64,000 nucleotides of DNA from Micromonospora fulviviridis (GCF_014648395.1 NZ_BMRA01000001.1:372001-436000), one strand, 5' to 3'; shown: positions 37,430-46,546, numbered from the stretch's first letter. Numbers and translations are program-made. The notes: generated from the sequence alone by a model not told the origin.

Positions 37430-38275
37430 GTGACCGGGGTGAATGGACCTGTGGAAGATCTCACTGAGCGACGGACCGTGGTGGTGACCGGCGCCAGCTC
37501 GGGCATCGGACTGGCCGCCGCGGTCGACCTGGCGGGCCGCGGCGACCGGGTGGTACTGGTCGGCCGGGATCCCGCGCGGCTGCGGGCCGCCGGGGAACGG
37601 GTCCGCGAGTGCTGCGGCGAGCAACCCGAGCTGTTCCGCGCGGACTTCGCCGTGCTGGACGACGTACGCGGGCTCGCCGAGCGGCTGCGCGCCGCGTACG
37701 ACCGGATCGACGTGCTGGCCAACAACGCCGGCGCGATCGTGCTCCACCCGGTCACCACGGTCGACGGCTTCGAGCTGACCATGCAGGCCAACCACCTCGC
37801 CCCGTTCCTGCTCAGCAACCTGCTGCGGGACCGGATCGGCCGGATGGTGGTGACCGCCTCGGGCGCGCACCGCAGCGGCGTGCTCGACCCGGACGACCTC
37901 AACGCCGCGCTGCGCCGCTACCGGCCGATGCGCGCGTACGGCACCAGCAAGCAGGCGAACATCCTGTTCACCGCCGAGGCGGCCCGGCGCTGGCCGGAGG
38001 TGCCGGCGTACTCGTTCCACCCCGGCGTGGTGCGAACCCGGTTCGGCAACGAGAGCCGGCTGGTCGCCCTCGGCATGCGCCTGCTGCCGTTCCGCAGCCC
38101 CGAGCGGGGCGCGGAGACCCTGGTCTGGCTGGCCAACCAGGACCCGGCCCGGCTGGTCGACGGCGGCTACTACGCCGACCGTCGGCTCCGCCGGCCGCTG
38201 CCCAAGGCGGCCGACCCGGCCCTCGCCGCCCGGCTCTGGACCGCCAGCGCCAAGGCCGTCGGGATCGACGCCTGA
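37430..38275 (+). CDS. SDR family NAD(P)-dependent oxidoreductase
   Basis: A 281-aa short-chain dehydrogenase of the retinol-dehydrogenase-like group. NAD(P) loop VVVTGASSGIGLAAA (about residues 17-31), NNAGAI near 98, the Ser of VTASGAHRSG near 143 and the YGTSKQAN catalytic Tyr/Lys near 163 are present. A C-terminal region with LVDGGYYADRR is typical. Substrate unknown. Probably leaderless (see -10 box). It runs in the same direction as the GNAT gene 49 bp downstream, which has its own -10 box. Confidence 0.85.
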   Translation: MTGVNGPVEDLTERRTVVVTGASSGIGLAAAVDLAGRGDRVVLVGRDPARLRAAGERVRECCGEQPELFRADFAVLDDVRGLAERLRAAYDRIDVLANNAGAIVLHPVTTVDGFELTMQANHLAPFLLSNLLRDRIGRMVVTASGAHRSGVLDPDDLNAALRRYRPMRAYGTSKQANILFTAEAARRWPEVPAYSFHPGVVRTRFGNESRLVALGMRLLPFRSPERGAETLVWLANQDPARLVDGGYYADRRLRRPLPKAADPALAARLWTASAKAVGIDA

Positions 38276-38311
38276 GCCCTCGCCGGGTCCGCCCGCCGGG
38301 CCGACCGCTGC

Positions 38312-38317
38312 CATACT
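38312..38317 (+). promoter_or_regulatory. -10 box CATACT upstream of GNAT gene
   Basis: Near-match to TANNNT (CATACT), 7 nt before ATG 38325. No Shine-Dalgarno. Confidence 0.35.
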
Positions 38318-38324
38318 CCGCCGC

Positions 38325-39041
38325 ATGACCGAGCACGAGGGAGCGACCCTGCACGTCGGCGGCGCCGACGACGGGCTGGCCGCCCGGATCGACCGGGAGC
38401 TGACGGCCTTCAACAACGCCGCCACCGGCGCCACCGACGAGGCCGACCTGACCGTGCGCGTCGTCGACCCGGACGGCGAGCTGGTGGCGGGGCTGACCGG
38501 GTGGACCTGGGGCGGCCGGGCCGGGATCAACACCGTCTGGGTGCGGGCGGACCGCCGCCGCGAGGGCTGGGGCGGCCGGCTGCTGCGGGCCGCGGAGGAG
38601 GAGGCCCGGCGGCGCGGCTGCACCGAGATCTCGGTGGCCTCGTTCTCCTTCCAGGCGCCGGACTTCTACCGCCGGCACGGCTACACCGACACCGGCATCC
38701 GGGACGGCATCCCGGGCGGCCACGTCGACCACCACTTCTGGAAGCCGCTCGTCGAGGACCCGGCCGGGGTGCTCCGGGTGGTCGCCCTGGTCGACCTGAG
38801 CGCCGACCCCGAGGCCGGCCGGCGGTACGAGGACGCGGTGCTCGCCCTGCTCGGGCGGCACGGCGGGCGGCTGGAGCGGCGGCTGCGTACCGGGGACGGA
38901 CAGACCGAGGTGCACGTGATCCGGTTCGCCGCGCGGGCCGGCTACGACGCGTTCCTGGCCGACCCGGAGCGGGTGGCGCTGCGGGCCGCGCTCGGCGACG
39001 CCGCCCCCACCACCCAGGTCCTCGACGTCCACGACGTCTGA
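38325..39041 (+). CDS. GNAT acetyltransferase fused to an ABM/DUF1330-like domain
   Basis: A 238-aa two-domain protein. Residues about 8-145 form a GNAT domain with TVWVRADRRREGWGGRLLRAAEEEARRRGC (acetyl-CoA loop, R-x-x-G-x-G-like) and FQAPDFYRRHGYTDTG. Residues about 150-238 form a ferredoxin-like domain (VVALVDLSADPEAGRRYEDAVLALLGRHGGRLERRLRTG, then VIRFAARAGYDAFLADPERVALRA) like the DUF1330/ABM dimeric barrel. The second domain usually occurs alone, so this looks like a fusion. Acceptor and ligand unknown. Its start is close to a TANNNT-like box. Confidence 0.75.
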   Translation: MTEHEGATLHVGGADDGLAARIDRELTAFNNAATGATDEADLTVRVVDPDGELVAGLTGWTWGGRAGINTVWVRADRRREGWGGRLLRAAEEEARRRGCTEISVASFSFQAPDFYRRHGYTDTGIRDGIPGGHVDHHFWKPLVEDPAGVLRVVALVDLSADPEAGRRYEDAVLALLGRHGGRLERRLRTGDGQTEVHVIRFAARAGYDAFLADPERVALRAALGDAAPTTQVLDVHDV

Positions 39042-39044
39042 CGC

Positions 39045-41210
39045 TCACTCGGCGAGGTGGACCGGGACGCTGGTGACCACCACGCCGGGCAGGGCCCGCA
39101 GGGCGGCGCGGAGCCGCTGCTCGACGCGGCTGTGCAGCGGGCGGTGCCAGCGGCGGCGGAGCACCACCTCGGGCACGATCACGGTGAGGGTCAGCTCCGG
39201 CCGGGTCGTGTGCAGCGCCTCCAGGTAGTGCGCCAGCGGCCCGATCACCGCCCGGTACGGCGACACGATCGTCTCCAGCCGCAGGTGGTCGCCCCAGGCC
39301 TGCCACTGCTCCCGGAACCGGTCCGCCTCGGCCTCCTCGGGAGCGATGTGCACGGCCAGCGTGGGCTGGCCCAGCGACGCCGCGTACGCCAGGGCCCGCA
39401 GCGACGCCCGGTTCAGCCGGGCCACCGGCACGACGACCAGGTGGCGTACCTCCTGGGGCAGTTCCTCGCCCTCGGCGGACCCGGCGGGGCCGGGCGGCGC
39501 GGGCGGGTGCAGCGCCAGGGCGTGGTGCAGCGTGGCGTAGTGGCGGTGGATCCGCCGGAACAGCAGCACCAGCAGCGGCACGGCGACCACCACCACCCAG
39601 GCGCCCTCGCTGAACTTGGCCACGGCGGCGGTGAGCAGCACCAGCGCGGAGAGGGTGGCACCGATGGCGTTGAGCGCCAGTCGGCGATGCCAGCCCGGCC
39701 CGCGGCGGCGCCACCAGTGCACGACCATGCCGGTCTGCGACAGCGTGAAGGCGAGGAAGACACCGACGGCGTAGAGCGGGATCAGCGACGCGGTGTTGCC
39801 CCGGAAGGCAACGAAGATGAGCCCTGCGGCGAGCGACAGCGCGACCAGGCCGTTGCTGAACGCCAACCGGTCACCCATGTGCAGGAACCGGCGGGGGGCG
39901 TGGCCGTCCCGGGCCATGAAGAAGAGCAGCCGGGGGAAGTCGTTGAACGCGGTGTTCGCCGCGAGCAGCAGGATCAGCGCGGTGGTGGCCTGGAGGAACG
40001 CGTACCAGGGGCCGGTCGGGAAGGTCACCCGGCCGAGCTGGGAGAGCAACGTCTCGCCCGGCCGCGGGACCAGGCCGTCCAGGTGGATCAGCCCGACCAG
40101 GCCGGCGAAGAGCGCGACCAGCATGGCGACCATCCAGCCCAGCGTGGTGCGGGCGTTGCGCCACTCGGTGGGCCGGAACGCGGGGACCGCGTTCGACACC
40201 GCCTCGATGCCGGTCATCGACACCGCGCCGGAGGAGAACGCGCGTAGCACCAGCAGCAGGCCCAGCCCTTCGGCGGCCGGCACCGGCGGCGGGGGCACCG
40301 GCGCGAAGCCCCGGCCCGCCGCCCGTGCGTATCCGACCACCAGCAGCACGAGGACCGCGACCACGAAGGCGTATGTGGGGAGCACGAAGAGGTTCCCGGC
40401 GGTGCGCACGCCGCGCAGGTTGCCGGCGAGCAGCACGGCGATCACCAGCAACCCGAGCGGCACGGTGACCGGGGCCAGCCCGGGCAGCGCCGAGGTGACC
40501 GCGTGCACCCCGGCCGCCACCGACACCGACACGGTCAGCACGTAGTCGAGCATCAGCCCGGCCGCCGCCGCCAGTCCCGGGATACGTCCCAGGTTGTCGC
40601 CGGCCACGATGTACGAACCGGCCCCGTGCGGGTACGCCGGGATCGTCTGCCGGTAGGACAGCCCGACCGCGACCATCAGCACCACCAGCAGAGTGGCCAG
40701 CGGCAGGGAGAGCCCGAGCGCGGCGCTGCCGGCCAGCACCAGCACGCCCAGCATCGCCTCCGGCCCGTACGCCACCGAGCTGAGCAGGTCGGAGGAGAGC
40801 ACGGGCAGGGCGACCAGCTTGCGCATCCGCTCGTAGAGCACCGAGGCGCTGGAGAGCGGCGGCCCGAACAGCGTCCGGCGGGCCCGGGTGAGCAGCCGTC
40901 CGGCCCGCGTGCCGGGCAGGTGGGCCGGCTCGGTGGCGACCAGCTCGTCCGGCTCCTCGACGGTGAACATCTCGATCGGCACGAGCCGACCGAACCGGGT
41001 CGGCCGCGGCGGCCGCCCGCTACGCCCGAGGGTGGGGTCGACGGGCAGCTCGTCCGGGCCGCGCGGCTCCCGCCAGCGCTCGCCGATCCGGCCCAGGGCC
41101 GCCCGTTCCTCGGGGCCGAGCGGCGGGAACTCGGCCGACGGGGTGACGATCGTCCCCCGCTCGGCCGCGTCGTCGTGTTCCCCTGCCGCCCCCACCCTCC
41201 GCACTTTCAT
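39045..41210 (-). CDS. APC family amino acid permease with C-terminal cytoplasmic domain
   Basis: A 721-aa transporter. About 130 N-terminal cytoplasmic residues are followed by roughly twelve membrane helices (residues 140-560) with the APC hallmark SSVAYGPEAMLGVLVLAGSAALG, SYRQTIPAYPHGAGSYIVAGDNLG and GIEAVSNAVPAF. A soluble C-terminal region (about 600-721) contains LVVVPVARLNRASLRALAYAASLGQPTLAVHIAPEEAEADRF, a USP-like domain. The overall plan resembles KimA-type potassium or amino-acid transporters; substrate cannot be fixed. ATG at 41210 is the first clear ATG; earlier in-frame TTG is unlikely. Confidence 0.82.
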   Translation of the reverse strand: MKVRRVGAAGEHDDAAERGTIVTPSAEFPPLGPEERAALGRIGERWREPRGPDELPVDPTLGRSGRPPRPTRFGRLVPIEMFTVEEPDELVATEPAHLPGTRAGRLLTRARRTLFGPPLSSASVLYERMRKLVALPVLSSDLLSSVAYGPEAMLGVLVLAGSAALGLSLPLATLLVVLMVAVGLSYRQTIPAYPHGAGSYIVAGDNLGRIPGLAAAAGLMLDYVLTVSVSVAAGVHAVTSALPGLAPVTVPLGLLVIAVLLAGNLRGVRTAGNLFVLPTYAFVVAVLVLLVVGYARAAGRGFAPVPPPPVPAAEGLGLLLVLRAFSSGAVSMTGIEAVSNAVPAFRPTEWRNARTTLGWMVAMLVALFAGLVGLIHLDGLVPRPGETLLSQLGRVTFPTGPWYAFLQATTALILLLAANTAFNDFPRLLFFMARDGHAPRRFLHMGDRLAFSNGLVALSLAAGLIFVAFRGNTASLIPLYAVGVFLAFTLSQTGMVVHWWRRRGPGWHRRLALNAIGATLSALVLLTAAVAKFSEGAWVVVVAVPLLVLLFRRIHRHYATLHHALALHPPAPPGPAGSAEGEELPQEVRHLVVVPVARLNRASLRALAYAASLGQPTLAVHIAPEEAEADRFREQWQAWGDHLRLETIVSPYRAVIGPLAHYLEALHTTRPELTLTVIVPEVVLRRRWHRPLHSRVEQRLRAALRALPGVVVTSVPVHLAE

Positions 41211-41250
41211 GGAATCGGGCCGGGCGGGGGGCGCTTTCCGCAAAAGCGGG

Positions 41251-42207
41251 TCAGTCGGCCAGCGGGGCGGGGTCGGCGGGCACGGCGACCGGCGCGGTGC
41301 GGCGGCCGGCCCGGGCCCCGCCGAGGATGACGACGGCGACGCCGGCCAGCAGCAGGCCCAGCCCGGGCAGGGCCAGCGTGCGGGGCAGCTGGCCCAGCCA
41401 GGCCCAGCCGATCAGCGCCGCGCCGGGCGCCTCCAGCAGGATCAGGACGCTGACCGTGGTGGCCGAGACCCGGTGCAGGGCGTAGTTGAACATCGAGTGG
41501 CCGAGCAGTTGGGCGCCGGCCACCAGGCCGAGGATCGCCAGCCAGGTGGCGCCGTCGTAACCGTGCAGGCGTACGCCGCCGGCCAGGCAGACCACCAGCA
41601 GGATCGCCGCGCAGACGCCGTAGCAGATGGTGGTGTAGGTGGTGGTGCTGATGCTGGCCCGGGCGCGCTCGCCGAAGGCGGTGTAGACCGCGGCGAACAT
41701 GCCGCCCGCGACCGCCAGGAGGTCACCGGTGAAGGCCCGGCCGGAGACGCTGAAGTCGGCGCCGGTGGCCAGCGCCGCACCGAGCACCGCGACCGCGATG
41801 CCGGCCCAGACCACCGCGGGCAGCCGCCGCCCCTGCCAGCGGGCGATCAGCCCCTGCCAGACCGGCTGGGTGGCGCCCAGCGCGGTGGCCGCGGCCACCG
41901 AGGTGAGCTGCGCGCTCGGCATCCAGGTGGCGAAGTGGGCGGCCAGCGCCACCCCGGAGAGTACGCAGTACAGCCCCTCCCGACGGCCCGCGCCGACGGT
42001 CAGCGCCCGGAACTCGGCGCGCCGCCGGGTCAGCGAGACCGGCCCGAGCACGGCCAGCGAGAGCACGTTGCGCCAGAAGGCGATGGCCAGGGCCGGCGCG
42101 GCGGCGAACGCGACCAGCGGCGCCGAGGACGAGACGGCGGCGACGGCCAGCGCGAGCGCGCCGACGGTCAGCGCGTCGAGCGGCGGGCGGTGCGGAGGGT
42201 GGGACAC
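41251..42207 (-). CDS. EamA family (DMT superfamily) transporter
   Basis: A 318-aa membrane protein with ten predicted helices in two EamA repeats (about residues 14-150 and 165-300). Landmarks are AAPALAIAFWRNVLSLAVL near 38, AALGATQPVWQGLIARW near 115, and LEAPGAALIGWAWLGQLP near 262. Exporters of this type move metabolites or drugs; substrate unknown. GTG at 42207 is preferred to a TTG three codons upstream. The stop is 40 bp from the APC permease start on the same strand, so the two transporters may share a transcript. Confidence 0.82.
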   Translation of the reverse strand: MSHPPHRPPLDALTVGALALAVAAVSSSAPLVAFAAAPALAIAFWRNVLSLAVLGPVSLTRRRAEFRALTVGAGRREGLYCVLSGVALAAHFATWMPSAQLTSVAAATALGATQPVWQGLIARWQGRRLPAVVWAGIAVAVLGAALATGADFSVSGRAFTGDLLAVAGGMFAAVYTAFGERARASISTTTYTTICYGVCAAILLVVCLAGGVRLHGYDGATWLAILGLVAGAQLLGHSMFNYALHRVSATTVSVLILLEAPGAALIGWAWLGQLPRTLALPGLGLLLAGVAVVILGGARAGRRTAPVAVPADPAPLAD

Positions 42208-42305
42208 GGAGAGCAATACTCACACGCCGCCCGGCACCACGGAACGTCAGCACTCCGTTACGATCATGCGCGTCCCGGCGATCCCCCCTCGACGTCCGGA
42301 GGCTC

Positions 42306-43001
42306 ATGCCCACGTACCAGGCGGTGCTGTTCGACTTCTTCGGCACGCTGACCCGCTGCGTCCAGCGCGGGTCCGCCCACCGGACCATCGCCGAGCTGCT
42401 CGGCTGCTCGGCCGACACCCTGATCGAGGTGCTCGACCGCAGCTACTACCAGCGCGCCAGCGGGCGGTTCGGCAACGCCGAGGCGACCCTGCGCTGGGTC
42501 TGCGGCCAAGCCGGCGTGCACCCCTCCGACGAGGCGCTACGCGCCGCCGTCGCCTCCCGGCACCGGGCGGTACGCGCCGACACCCGGCTGCGCGCCGAGG
42601 CGGTGCCGGTGCTGGCCGCGCTGCGCCGGCAGGGTGTCCGCACCGGCCTGATCAGCGACTGCACGCACGAGCTGCCGGCGTTCCTGCCCCAGCTGGCGGT
42701 CGCGCCGCTGCTCGACGTGCGGGTCTTCTCGGTACAGGTCGGGCGGTGCAAGCCCGACTCGGCGCTCTACCTGGCCGCCTGCCACCGGCTCGACCTCACG
42801 CCGGCCGACTGTCTCTACGTGGGCGACGGCGGCAGCCAGGAACTCACCGGCGCCGAGCGGGCCGGCATGACCGCGGTCCGGCTGGCCGCCCCCGACCTGA
42901 CCGGCCACATGGTCTTCAACGCCGACCACGGCTGGGACGGACCGGCGCTCACCTCGCTCACCGAGGTGCTCGACCTGCTCGACCCGGTCGGCGTCGGCTG
43001 A
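42306..43001 (+). CDS. HAD family hydrolase
   Basis: A 231-aa haloacid-dehalogenase-superfamily protein. Motif I is DFFGTLT (nucleophile Asp near residue 10), but the second Asp of the usual DxD is Phe; motif II is the Ser/Asp in LISDCTH near 117, motif III Lys in GRCKPDSALY near 143, and motif IV GDGG near 172. Loss of the second acid residue is the pattern of dehalogenase/phosphonatase-like members rather than typical phosphatases. A small helical cap lies after motif I. Divergent from the EamA gene. GGAGGCTC precedes the ATG. Confidence 0.8.
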   Translation: MPTYQAVLFDFFGTLTRCVQRGSAHRTIAELLGCSADTLIEVLDRSYYQRASGRFGNAEATLRWVCGQAGVHPSDEALRAAVASRHRAVRADTRLRAEAVPVLAALRRQGVRTGLISDCTHELPAFLPQLAVAPLLDVRVFSVQVGRCKPDSALYLAACHRLDLTPADCLYVGDGGSQELTGAERAGMTAVRLAAPDLTGHMVFNADHGWDGPALTSLTEVLDLLDPVGVG

Positions 43002-43028
43002 GCGGCCGGCGGAGCCGGGCCCGGCGGT

Positions 43029-43544
43029 TCAGCGGCGGCGGACCTTGTGCAGCCGGAACGGCTTGCGGGTGGCCCGGACCACCGGCGCCTCCCGGGGCTG
43101 CTCGGCCAGCGACCCGGCCGGCAGGTCGCCGCCGGTCGTCGCGGTGCCCGCCGGGCTCAGCCGGTTCAGGGCACACCCCTCGGCCGCCCAGCGGGCCACC
43201 AGGTCGGCGGAGGGGCCGGAGGCGTTCAGCCGCTTCGCGGCGACCAGCGGCGCCGCGGTCTCCCACTCCTCGGTGCCCGGCCGCAGCCGGGTGACCCGGG
43301 CCGGCCAGGTGACGATCCGGCCGCCGTGGTCGCCGCGCAGGGTCACCTCGGCGGCGTCCGCGTCGGCCAGCCCGGGGGCCGACTGCTCGCCCGGGCCGGT
43401 CACCACCAGCAGCGCGCCGTCGAGCGGCAGGCACCACAACGCGTACGCCGGCCCGCCGGCCACCGACACCCAGGCGACCGCGGCCTTCTTCACGGCCTCG
43501 TCCACCAGGGGCGGGGTCGGCCGCTCGTCCACCTCGTCGCTCAC
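43029..43544 (-). CDS. Conserved hypothetical, possible split-barrel (PNPOx-like) fold
   Basis: A 171-aa soluble protein. It starts SDEVDERPTPPLVDEAVKKAAVAWVSV, continues with strands PAYALWCLPLDGALLVVTGPGEQ and AEVTLRGDHGGRIVTWPARVTRL, and ends in a Pro/Arg-rich tail (VRATRKPFRLHKVRRR). The strand-turn pattern resembles pyridoxamine 5'-phosphate oxidase-like barrels, but no cofactor motif is certain. GTG at 43544 has GGGAGGAT six bases upstream. It is followed on the same strand by nothing until the convergent HAD gene. The PhzF gene lies 26 bp upstream, likely co-transcribed. Confidence 0.6.
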   Translation of the reverse strand: MSDEVDERPTPPLVDEAVKKAAVAWVSVAGGPAYALWCLPLDGALLVVTGPGEQSAPGLADADAAEVTLRGDHGGRIVTWPARVTRLRPGTEEWETAAPLVAAKRLNASGPSADLVARWAAEGCALNRLSPAGTATTGGDLPAGSLAEQPREAPVVRATRKPFRLHKVRRR

Positions 43545-43570
43545 TCCGACATCCTCCCGCATCCCGGCGC

Positions 43571-44440
43571 TCAGCCCACGAAGGGCGGGACGGCGATCTC
43601 GCCCCGGGCCACCGGCATCACGTGACCGGCGACCGTGGCGCCCACCGCCACCCCGCCGGCTGCGGTCACCGTGCAGGCCAGCGCGGACGGCCGGTTGATC
43701 TCGATGCCCTGGCGGACCGCGTACTCGGAGCGGCCCTCGCCGGGCAGCAGCCCGCTGGCCACCAGCCAGACGCCCAGGCCCAGGGCGGCCGAGCCGGTCG
43801 CCGGGTCCTCCGGCACGCCGAGGCCCGGCACGAAGACGCGGGCGTGCGCGGTTTGCGAGTCGGCGTCCCAGGAGAAGACGCTGACGTGCTCCACGCCGTA
43901 CCGCTCCGCAGCCGCCGTGTTCACCCTGGCGCGGGCCACCGCGTCCGGGCGTACCGGAAGGTAGGGGAACTCCAGGCCGCAGCCGGCGACCCGGGGTGCC
44001 GGGCCGGCGTGGTCGGCGGCGGTGAGGCCGGCCATCTCCAGCAGCGGCTCCGGGTCGAGTTCGGGCCCGAGGGTCGGGGTGCCCCCGGTGAGCGTCGCGC
44101 CGGTGGGGGTGACCTCGATGGGCAGCACCCCGGCGCCGCACTCCTGGGTGACCCTGCCCACATCGAACATGCCGCGCCGGCTCGCGGTCACCGCGGCGCC
44201 CACGCTGGGGTGACCGGCGAACGGCAGTTCCTCGGCCGGTGTGAAGATCCGCGCCCGGTACGTCGCTCCGACCTGCGTGGGCGGCAGCACGAACACCGTT
44301 TCCGACAGGTTGAACTCCACCGCGAGCGTCTGCATCTGCTCGGTGGCGAGCCCTTCCGCGCCGAACACCACGGCCAGCGGGTTGCCGGCGAACGGGCGGT
44401 CGGTGAAGACGTCCACGATCTCGTACGCCAAGGTCGACAT
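43571..44440 (-). CDS. PhzF family protein (isomerase/epimerase-like)
   Basis: A 289-aa PhzF-family protein with the two-domain diaminopimelate-epimerase-like fold. Seen: VDVFTDRPFAGNPLAVV (residues 9-25), NLSETVF with the catalytic Glu near 45, FTPAEELPFAGHPSVGAA near 66, and the C-terminal GVPEDPATGSAALGLGVWL near 220. PhzF isomerises a phenazine precursor, but most family members have unknown substrates and no phenazine genes are nearby. Its ATG lies 8 nt from a TAGTGT box; it diverges from the MgtE-like gene. The short distance to the downstream gene suggests a two-gene operon. Confidence 0.85.
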   Translation of the reverse strand: MSTLAYEIVDVFTDRPFAGNPLAVVFGAEGLATEQMQTLAVEFNLSETVFVLPPTQVGATYRARIFTPAEELPFAGHPSVGAAVTASRRGMFDVGRVTQECGAGVLPIEVTPTGATLTGGTPTLGPELDPEPLLEMAGLTAADHAGPAPRVAGCGLEFPYLPVRPDAVARARVNTAAAERYGVEHVSVFSWDADSQTAHARVFVPGLGVPEDPATGSAALGLGVWLVASGLLPGEGRSEYAVRQGIEINRPSALACTVTAAGGVAVGATVAGHVMPVARGEIAVPPFVG

Positions 44441-44448
44441 GTTGATAA

Positions 44449-44454
44449 ACACTA
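44449..44454 (-). promoter_or_regulatory. -10 box TAGTGT of the PhzF gene
   Basis: Minus-strand TANNNT match 8 nt before ATG 44440. Its divergent counterpart for the MgtE-like gene starts only 7 bp away. Confidence 0.45.
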
Positions 44455-44460
44455 GGCCCT

Positions 44461-44466
44461 TAGGCT
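44461..44466 (+). promoter_or_regulatory. -10 box TAGGCT of the MgtE-like gene
   Basis: TANNNT match 7 nt before GTG 44474; leaderless start likely. Confidence 0.5.
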
Positions 44467-44473
44467 GGTGCCC

Positions 44474-45760
44474 GTGAGCACGCCGAACCGGGTCTACATC
44501 GCTCGACTCGCCGGAGTCGCCGTCTTCGACCCGAACGGCGACCAGGTGGGTCGGATCCGCGACGCCGTGGCCCGGATGCGGCCGACCCAGCGCCCACCCG
44601 AGGTGGTGGGGCTGGTCGCCGAGATGCCGATGCGGCGGCGCATCTTCCTGTCCATCAACAGAATCACCTCCATCGACGCCGACGCCGTGGTGCTCGGCAG
44701 CGGCACCCTCAACCTGCGCCGGTTCGAGAAGCGCCCGAACGAGCTGCTGGTGCTCCAGGAGCTGCTGGACCGGCGGGTCCAGCTGGACACCGGGCAGGCC
44801 GGCTCGGTGGTCGACGTGGCCATGGAGTGCAGCCGCGGAGGCGAGTGGGCGCTCACCCGGGTCGCCGTCCGCGAGCAGACCAGCCGGCTCGCCCGCCGCG
44901 GTCACCTGCACCAGGTGGAGTGGGACCGGGTGCGCGGCCTCGGCACCCTCGGCGAGAACCGGGGTACGGCCAACCTCCTCGCCGTGCTGGAGGACATGCG
45001 CCCGGCCGACCTGGCCAACGCCCTCCAGGACCTGCCCGACGCCCGGCGCAACGAGGTCGCCGCCGCGCTGGACGACGAGCGCCTCGCCGACGTGCTCGGC
45101 GAACTGCCCGAGCACGACCAGGTGGAGATCCTGGCCGCGCTGGACCGGGAACGCGCCGCGGACGTGCTGGAGGAGATGGACCCGGACGACGCCGCCGACC
45201 TGCTCAACGAGCTGCCCCCGCCGGAGCAGGACGTGCTGCTCGACCTGATGGAGCCGGACGAGGCCACCCCGGTCCGCCAGTTGCTGCGCTACGCCTCCGG
45301 CACCGCCGGCAGCGTGATGACCTCCGAGCCGGTGATCCTGCCGCCGGACGCCACGGTGGCCGAGGCGCTGGCCCGGATCCGCGAGCCGCAGCTCTCCCCC
45401 GCCGTGGCCGCGCAGGTCTTCGTGACCCGCGCCCCGCTCACCACGCCCACCGGGCGCTACCTGGGCATGGTGCACTTCCAGGCGCTGCTCCGCGAGCCGC
45501 CGGCCGACCTGCTCGGCGGGGTCGTCGTCAACGACATAGACCCGCTGCGGCCGACCACCCCGCTGCCCGAGATAACCCGCCGGATGGCCACGTACGACCT
45601 GGTCGCCATGCCGGTGGTGGACCGGAGCATGCGGCTGGTCGGCGCGGTGACCGTGGACGACGTGCTGGACCACTCGCTGCCGCGGGACTGGCGGGACCGG
45701 GACGCCATGCCGACCGCGCCCGCCACCGACGAGGGGCACCTGGACGGCGGCAATGGCTGA
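44474..45760 (+). CDS. MgtE N-terminal/CBS domain protein without membrane channel
   Basis: A 428-aa soluble protein. An N-terminal PRC-barrel-like region (about 1-150) is followed by an MgtE_N helical superhelix (DMRPADLANALQDLPDARRNEVAAALDDERLADVLGELPEHDQ, residues about 175-280) and two CBS domains (about 285-410; VTRAPLTTPTGRYLGMVHFQALLREPP, VDRSMRLVGAVTVDDVLDH). The channel part of MgtE magnesium transporters is missing, so it may sense Mg2+ or nucleotide and act on a partner. It overlaps the DUF1003 gene by 8 bp; the pair and mrp parallel Rv1232c-Rv1229c. GTG 44468 is an alternative start. Confidence 0.82.
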   Translation: MSTPNRVYIARLAGVAVFDPNGDQVGRIRDAVARMRPTQRPPEVVGLVAEMPMRRRIFLSINRITSIDADAVVLGSGTLNLRRFEKRPNELLVLQELLDRRVQLDTGQAGSVVDVAMECSRGGEWALTRVAVREQTSRLARRGHLHQVEWDRVRGLGTLGENRGTANLLAVLEDMRPADLANALQDLPDARRNEVAAALDDERLADVLGELPEHDQVEILAALDRERAADVLEEMDPDDAADLLNELPPPEQDVLLDLMEPDEATPVRQLLRYASGTAGSVMTSEPVILPPDATVAEALARIREPQLSPAVAAQVFVTRAPLTTPTGRYLGMVHFQALLREPPADLLGGVVVNDIDPLRPTTPLPEITRRMATYDLVAMPVVDRSMRLVGAVTVDDVLDHSLPRDWRDRDAMPTAPATDEGHLDGGNG

Positions 45761-46373
45761 CCAGCGACGGTCCGAGCGGCTGGACCAGCCCCGGGCGCCC
45801 CGGGGACTCCGGCTGCCCCGGATCGACGCGGAGACCTTCGGCCGCTGGTCGGAGGGGATCGCCCGGGGCATGGGCACGGCGAACTTCATCGTCTACATGA
45901 CGCTGGTGATCGCCGCCTGGTTCGCGTGGAACACCCTGGCCCCGGCGGACCTGCGCTTCGACCCGTACACGTTCACCTTCCTGACCCTGGTGCTCTCCCT
46001 CCAGGCCTCGTACGCGGCCCCGCTGATCCTGCTCGCGCAGAACCGGCAGGCCGACCGGGACCGGATCGCGCTGGAGGAGGACCGGCGGCGGGCCACCATG
46101 CAGAAGGCCGACACGGAGTACCTGGCCCGGGAGATCGCCGCCCTGCGCATCGCGATGGGTGAGGTGGCGACCCGGGACTTCCTCCGCTCCGAGCTGGCCC
46201 GGCTGGCCGAGGAGCTGGACGAGGCAGCCGAGCGGCGGCGGAAGCTGGAGCGCCGGCAGCAGGAGCGGGAGGTCCGGCGGGAGGCCCGGCGGCAGCCCGG
46301 CGGGGAGCCGCTCGACGAGCCCCGCGACGACCTCGACGGCGACTTCGCGCACGACGGCCGCTTCGAGAGCTGA
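45753..46373 (+). CDS. DUF1003 membrane protein
   Basis: A 206-aa protein with two membrane helices (about residues 45-65 and 73-97) bearing the DUF1003 signature ANFIVYMTLVIAAWFAWNTL and FDPYTFTFLTLVLSLQASYAAPLILLAQNRQADRDR, then a long charged coiled coil (residues 100-180). Function unknown. It overlaps the MgtE-like gene by 8 bp, a conserved pairing in actinobacteria, so the two probably act together at the membrane. Confidence 0.85.
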   Translation: MADQRRSERLDQPRAPRGLRLPRIDAETFGRWSEGIARGMGTANFIVYMTLVIAAWFAWNTLAPADLRFDPYTFTFLTLVLSLQASYAAPLILLAQNRQADRDRIALEEDRRRATMQKADTEYLAREIAALRIAMGEVATRDFLRSELARLAEELDEAAERRRKLERRQQEREVRREARRQPGGEPLDEPRDDLDGDFAHDGRFES

Positions 46374-46391
46374 ACCGGCCCGGAGCGTATT

Positions 46392-46430
46392 GAACGCCGC
46401 GCGCCTCAAGGGGCCAGGCGAGCGGCGTTC
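46392..46430 (+). terminator. Hairpin after the mgtE-like/DUF1003 operon
   Basis: 14-bp arms GAACGCCGCGCGCC/GGCGAGCGGCGTTC (one mismatch), 18 bp after the DUF1003 stop. Confidence 0.5.
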
Positions 46431-46533
46431 GGCCCGATCGTCCCACTTCGCGGCATGCCCGTCCACCCCTCGGGCGGCCATCGATTCGCTCACACCGGCC
46501 CCCGCCAGCGGCGGACGCCGATGACCACCGACG

Positions 46534-46539
46534 TAGCAT
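46534..46539 (+). promoter_or_regulatory. -10 box TAGCAT upstream of mrp
   Basis: TANNNT match 7 nt before ATG 46547; leaderless start likely. Confidence 0.5.
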
Positions 46540-46546
46540 TGCGGGC

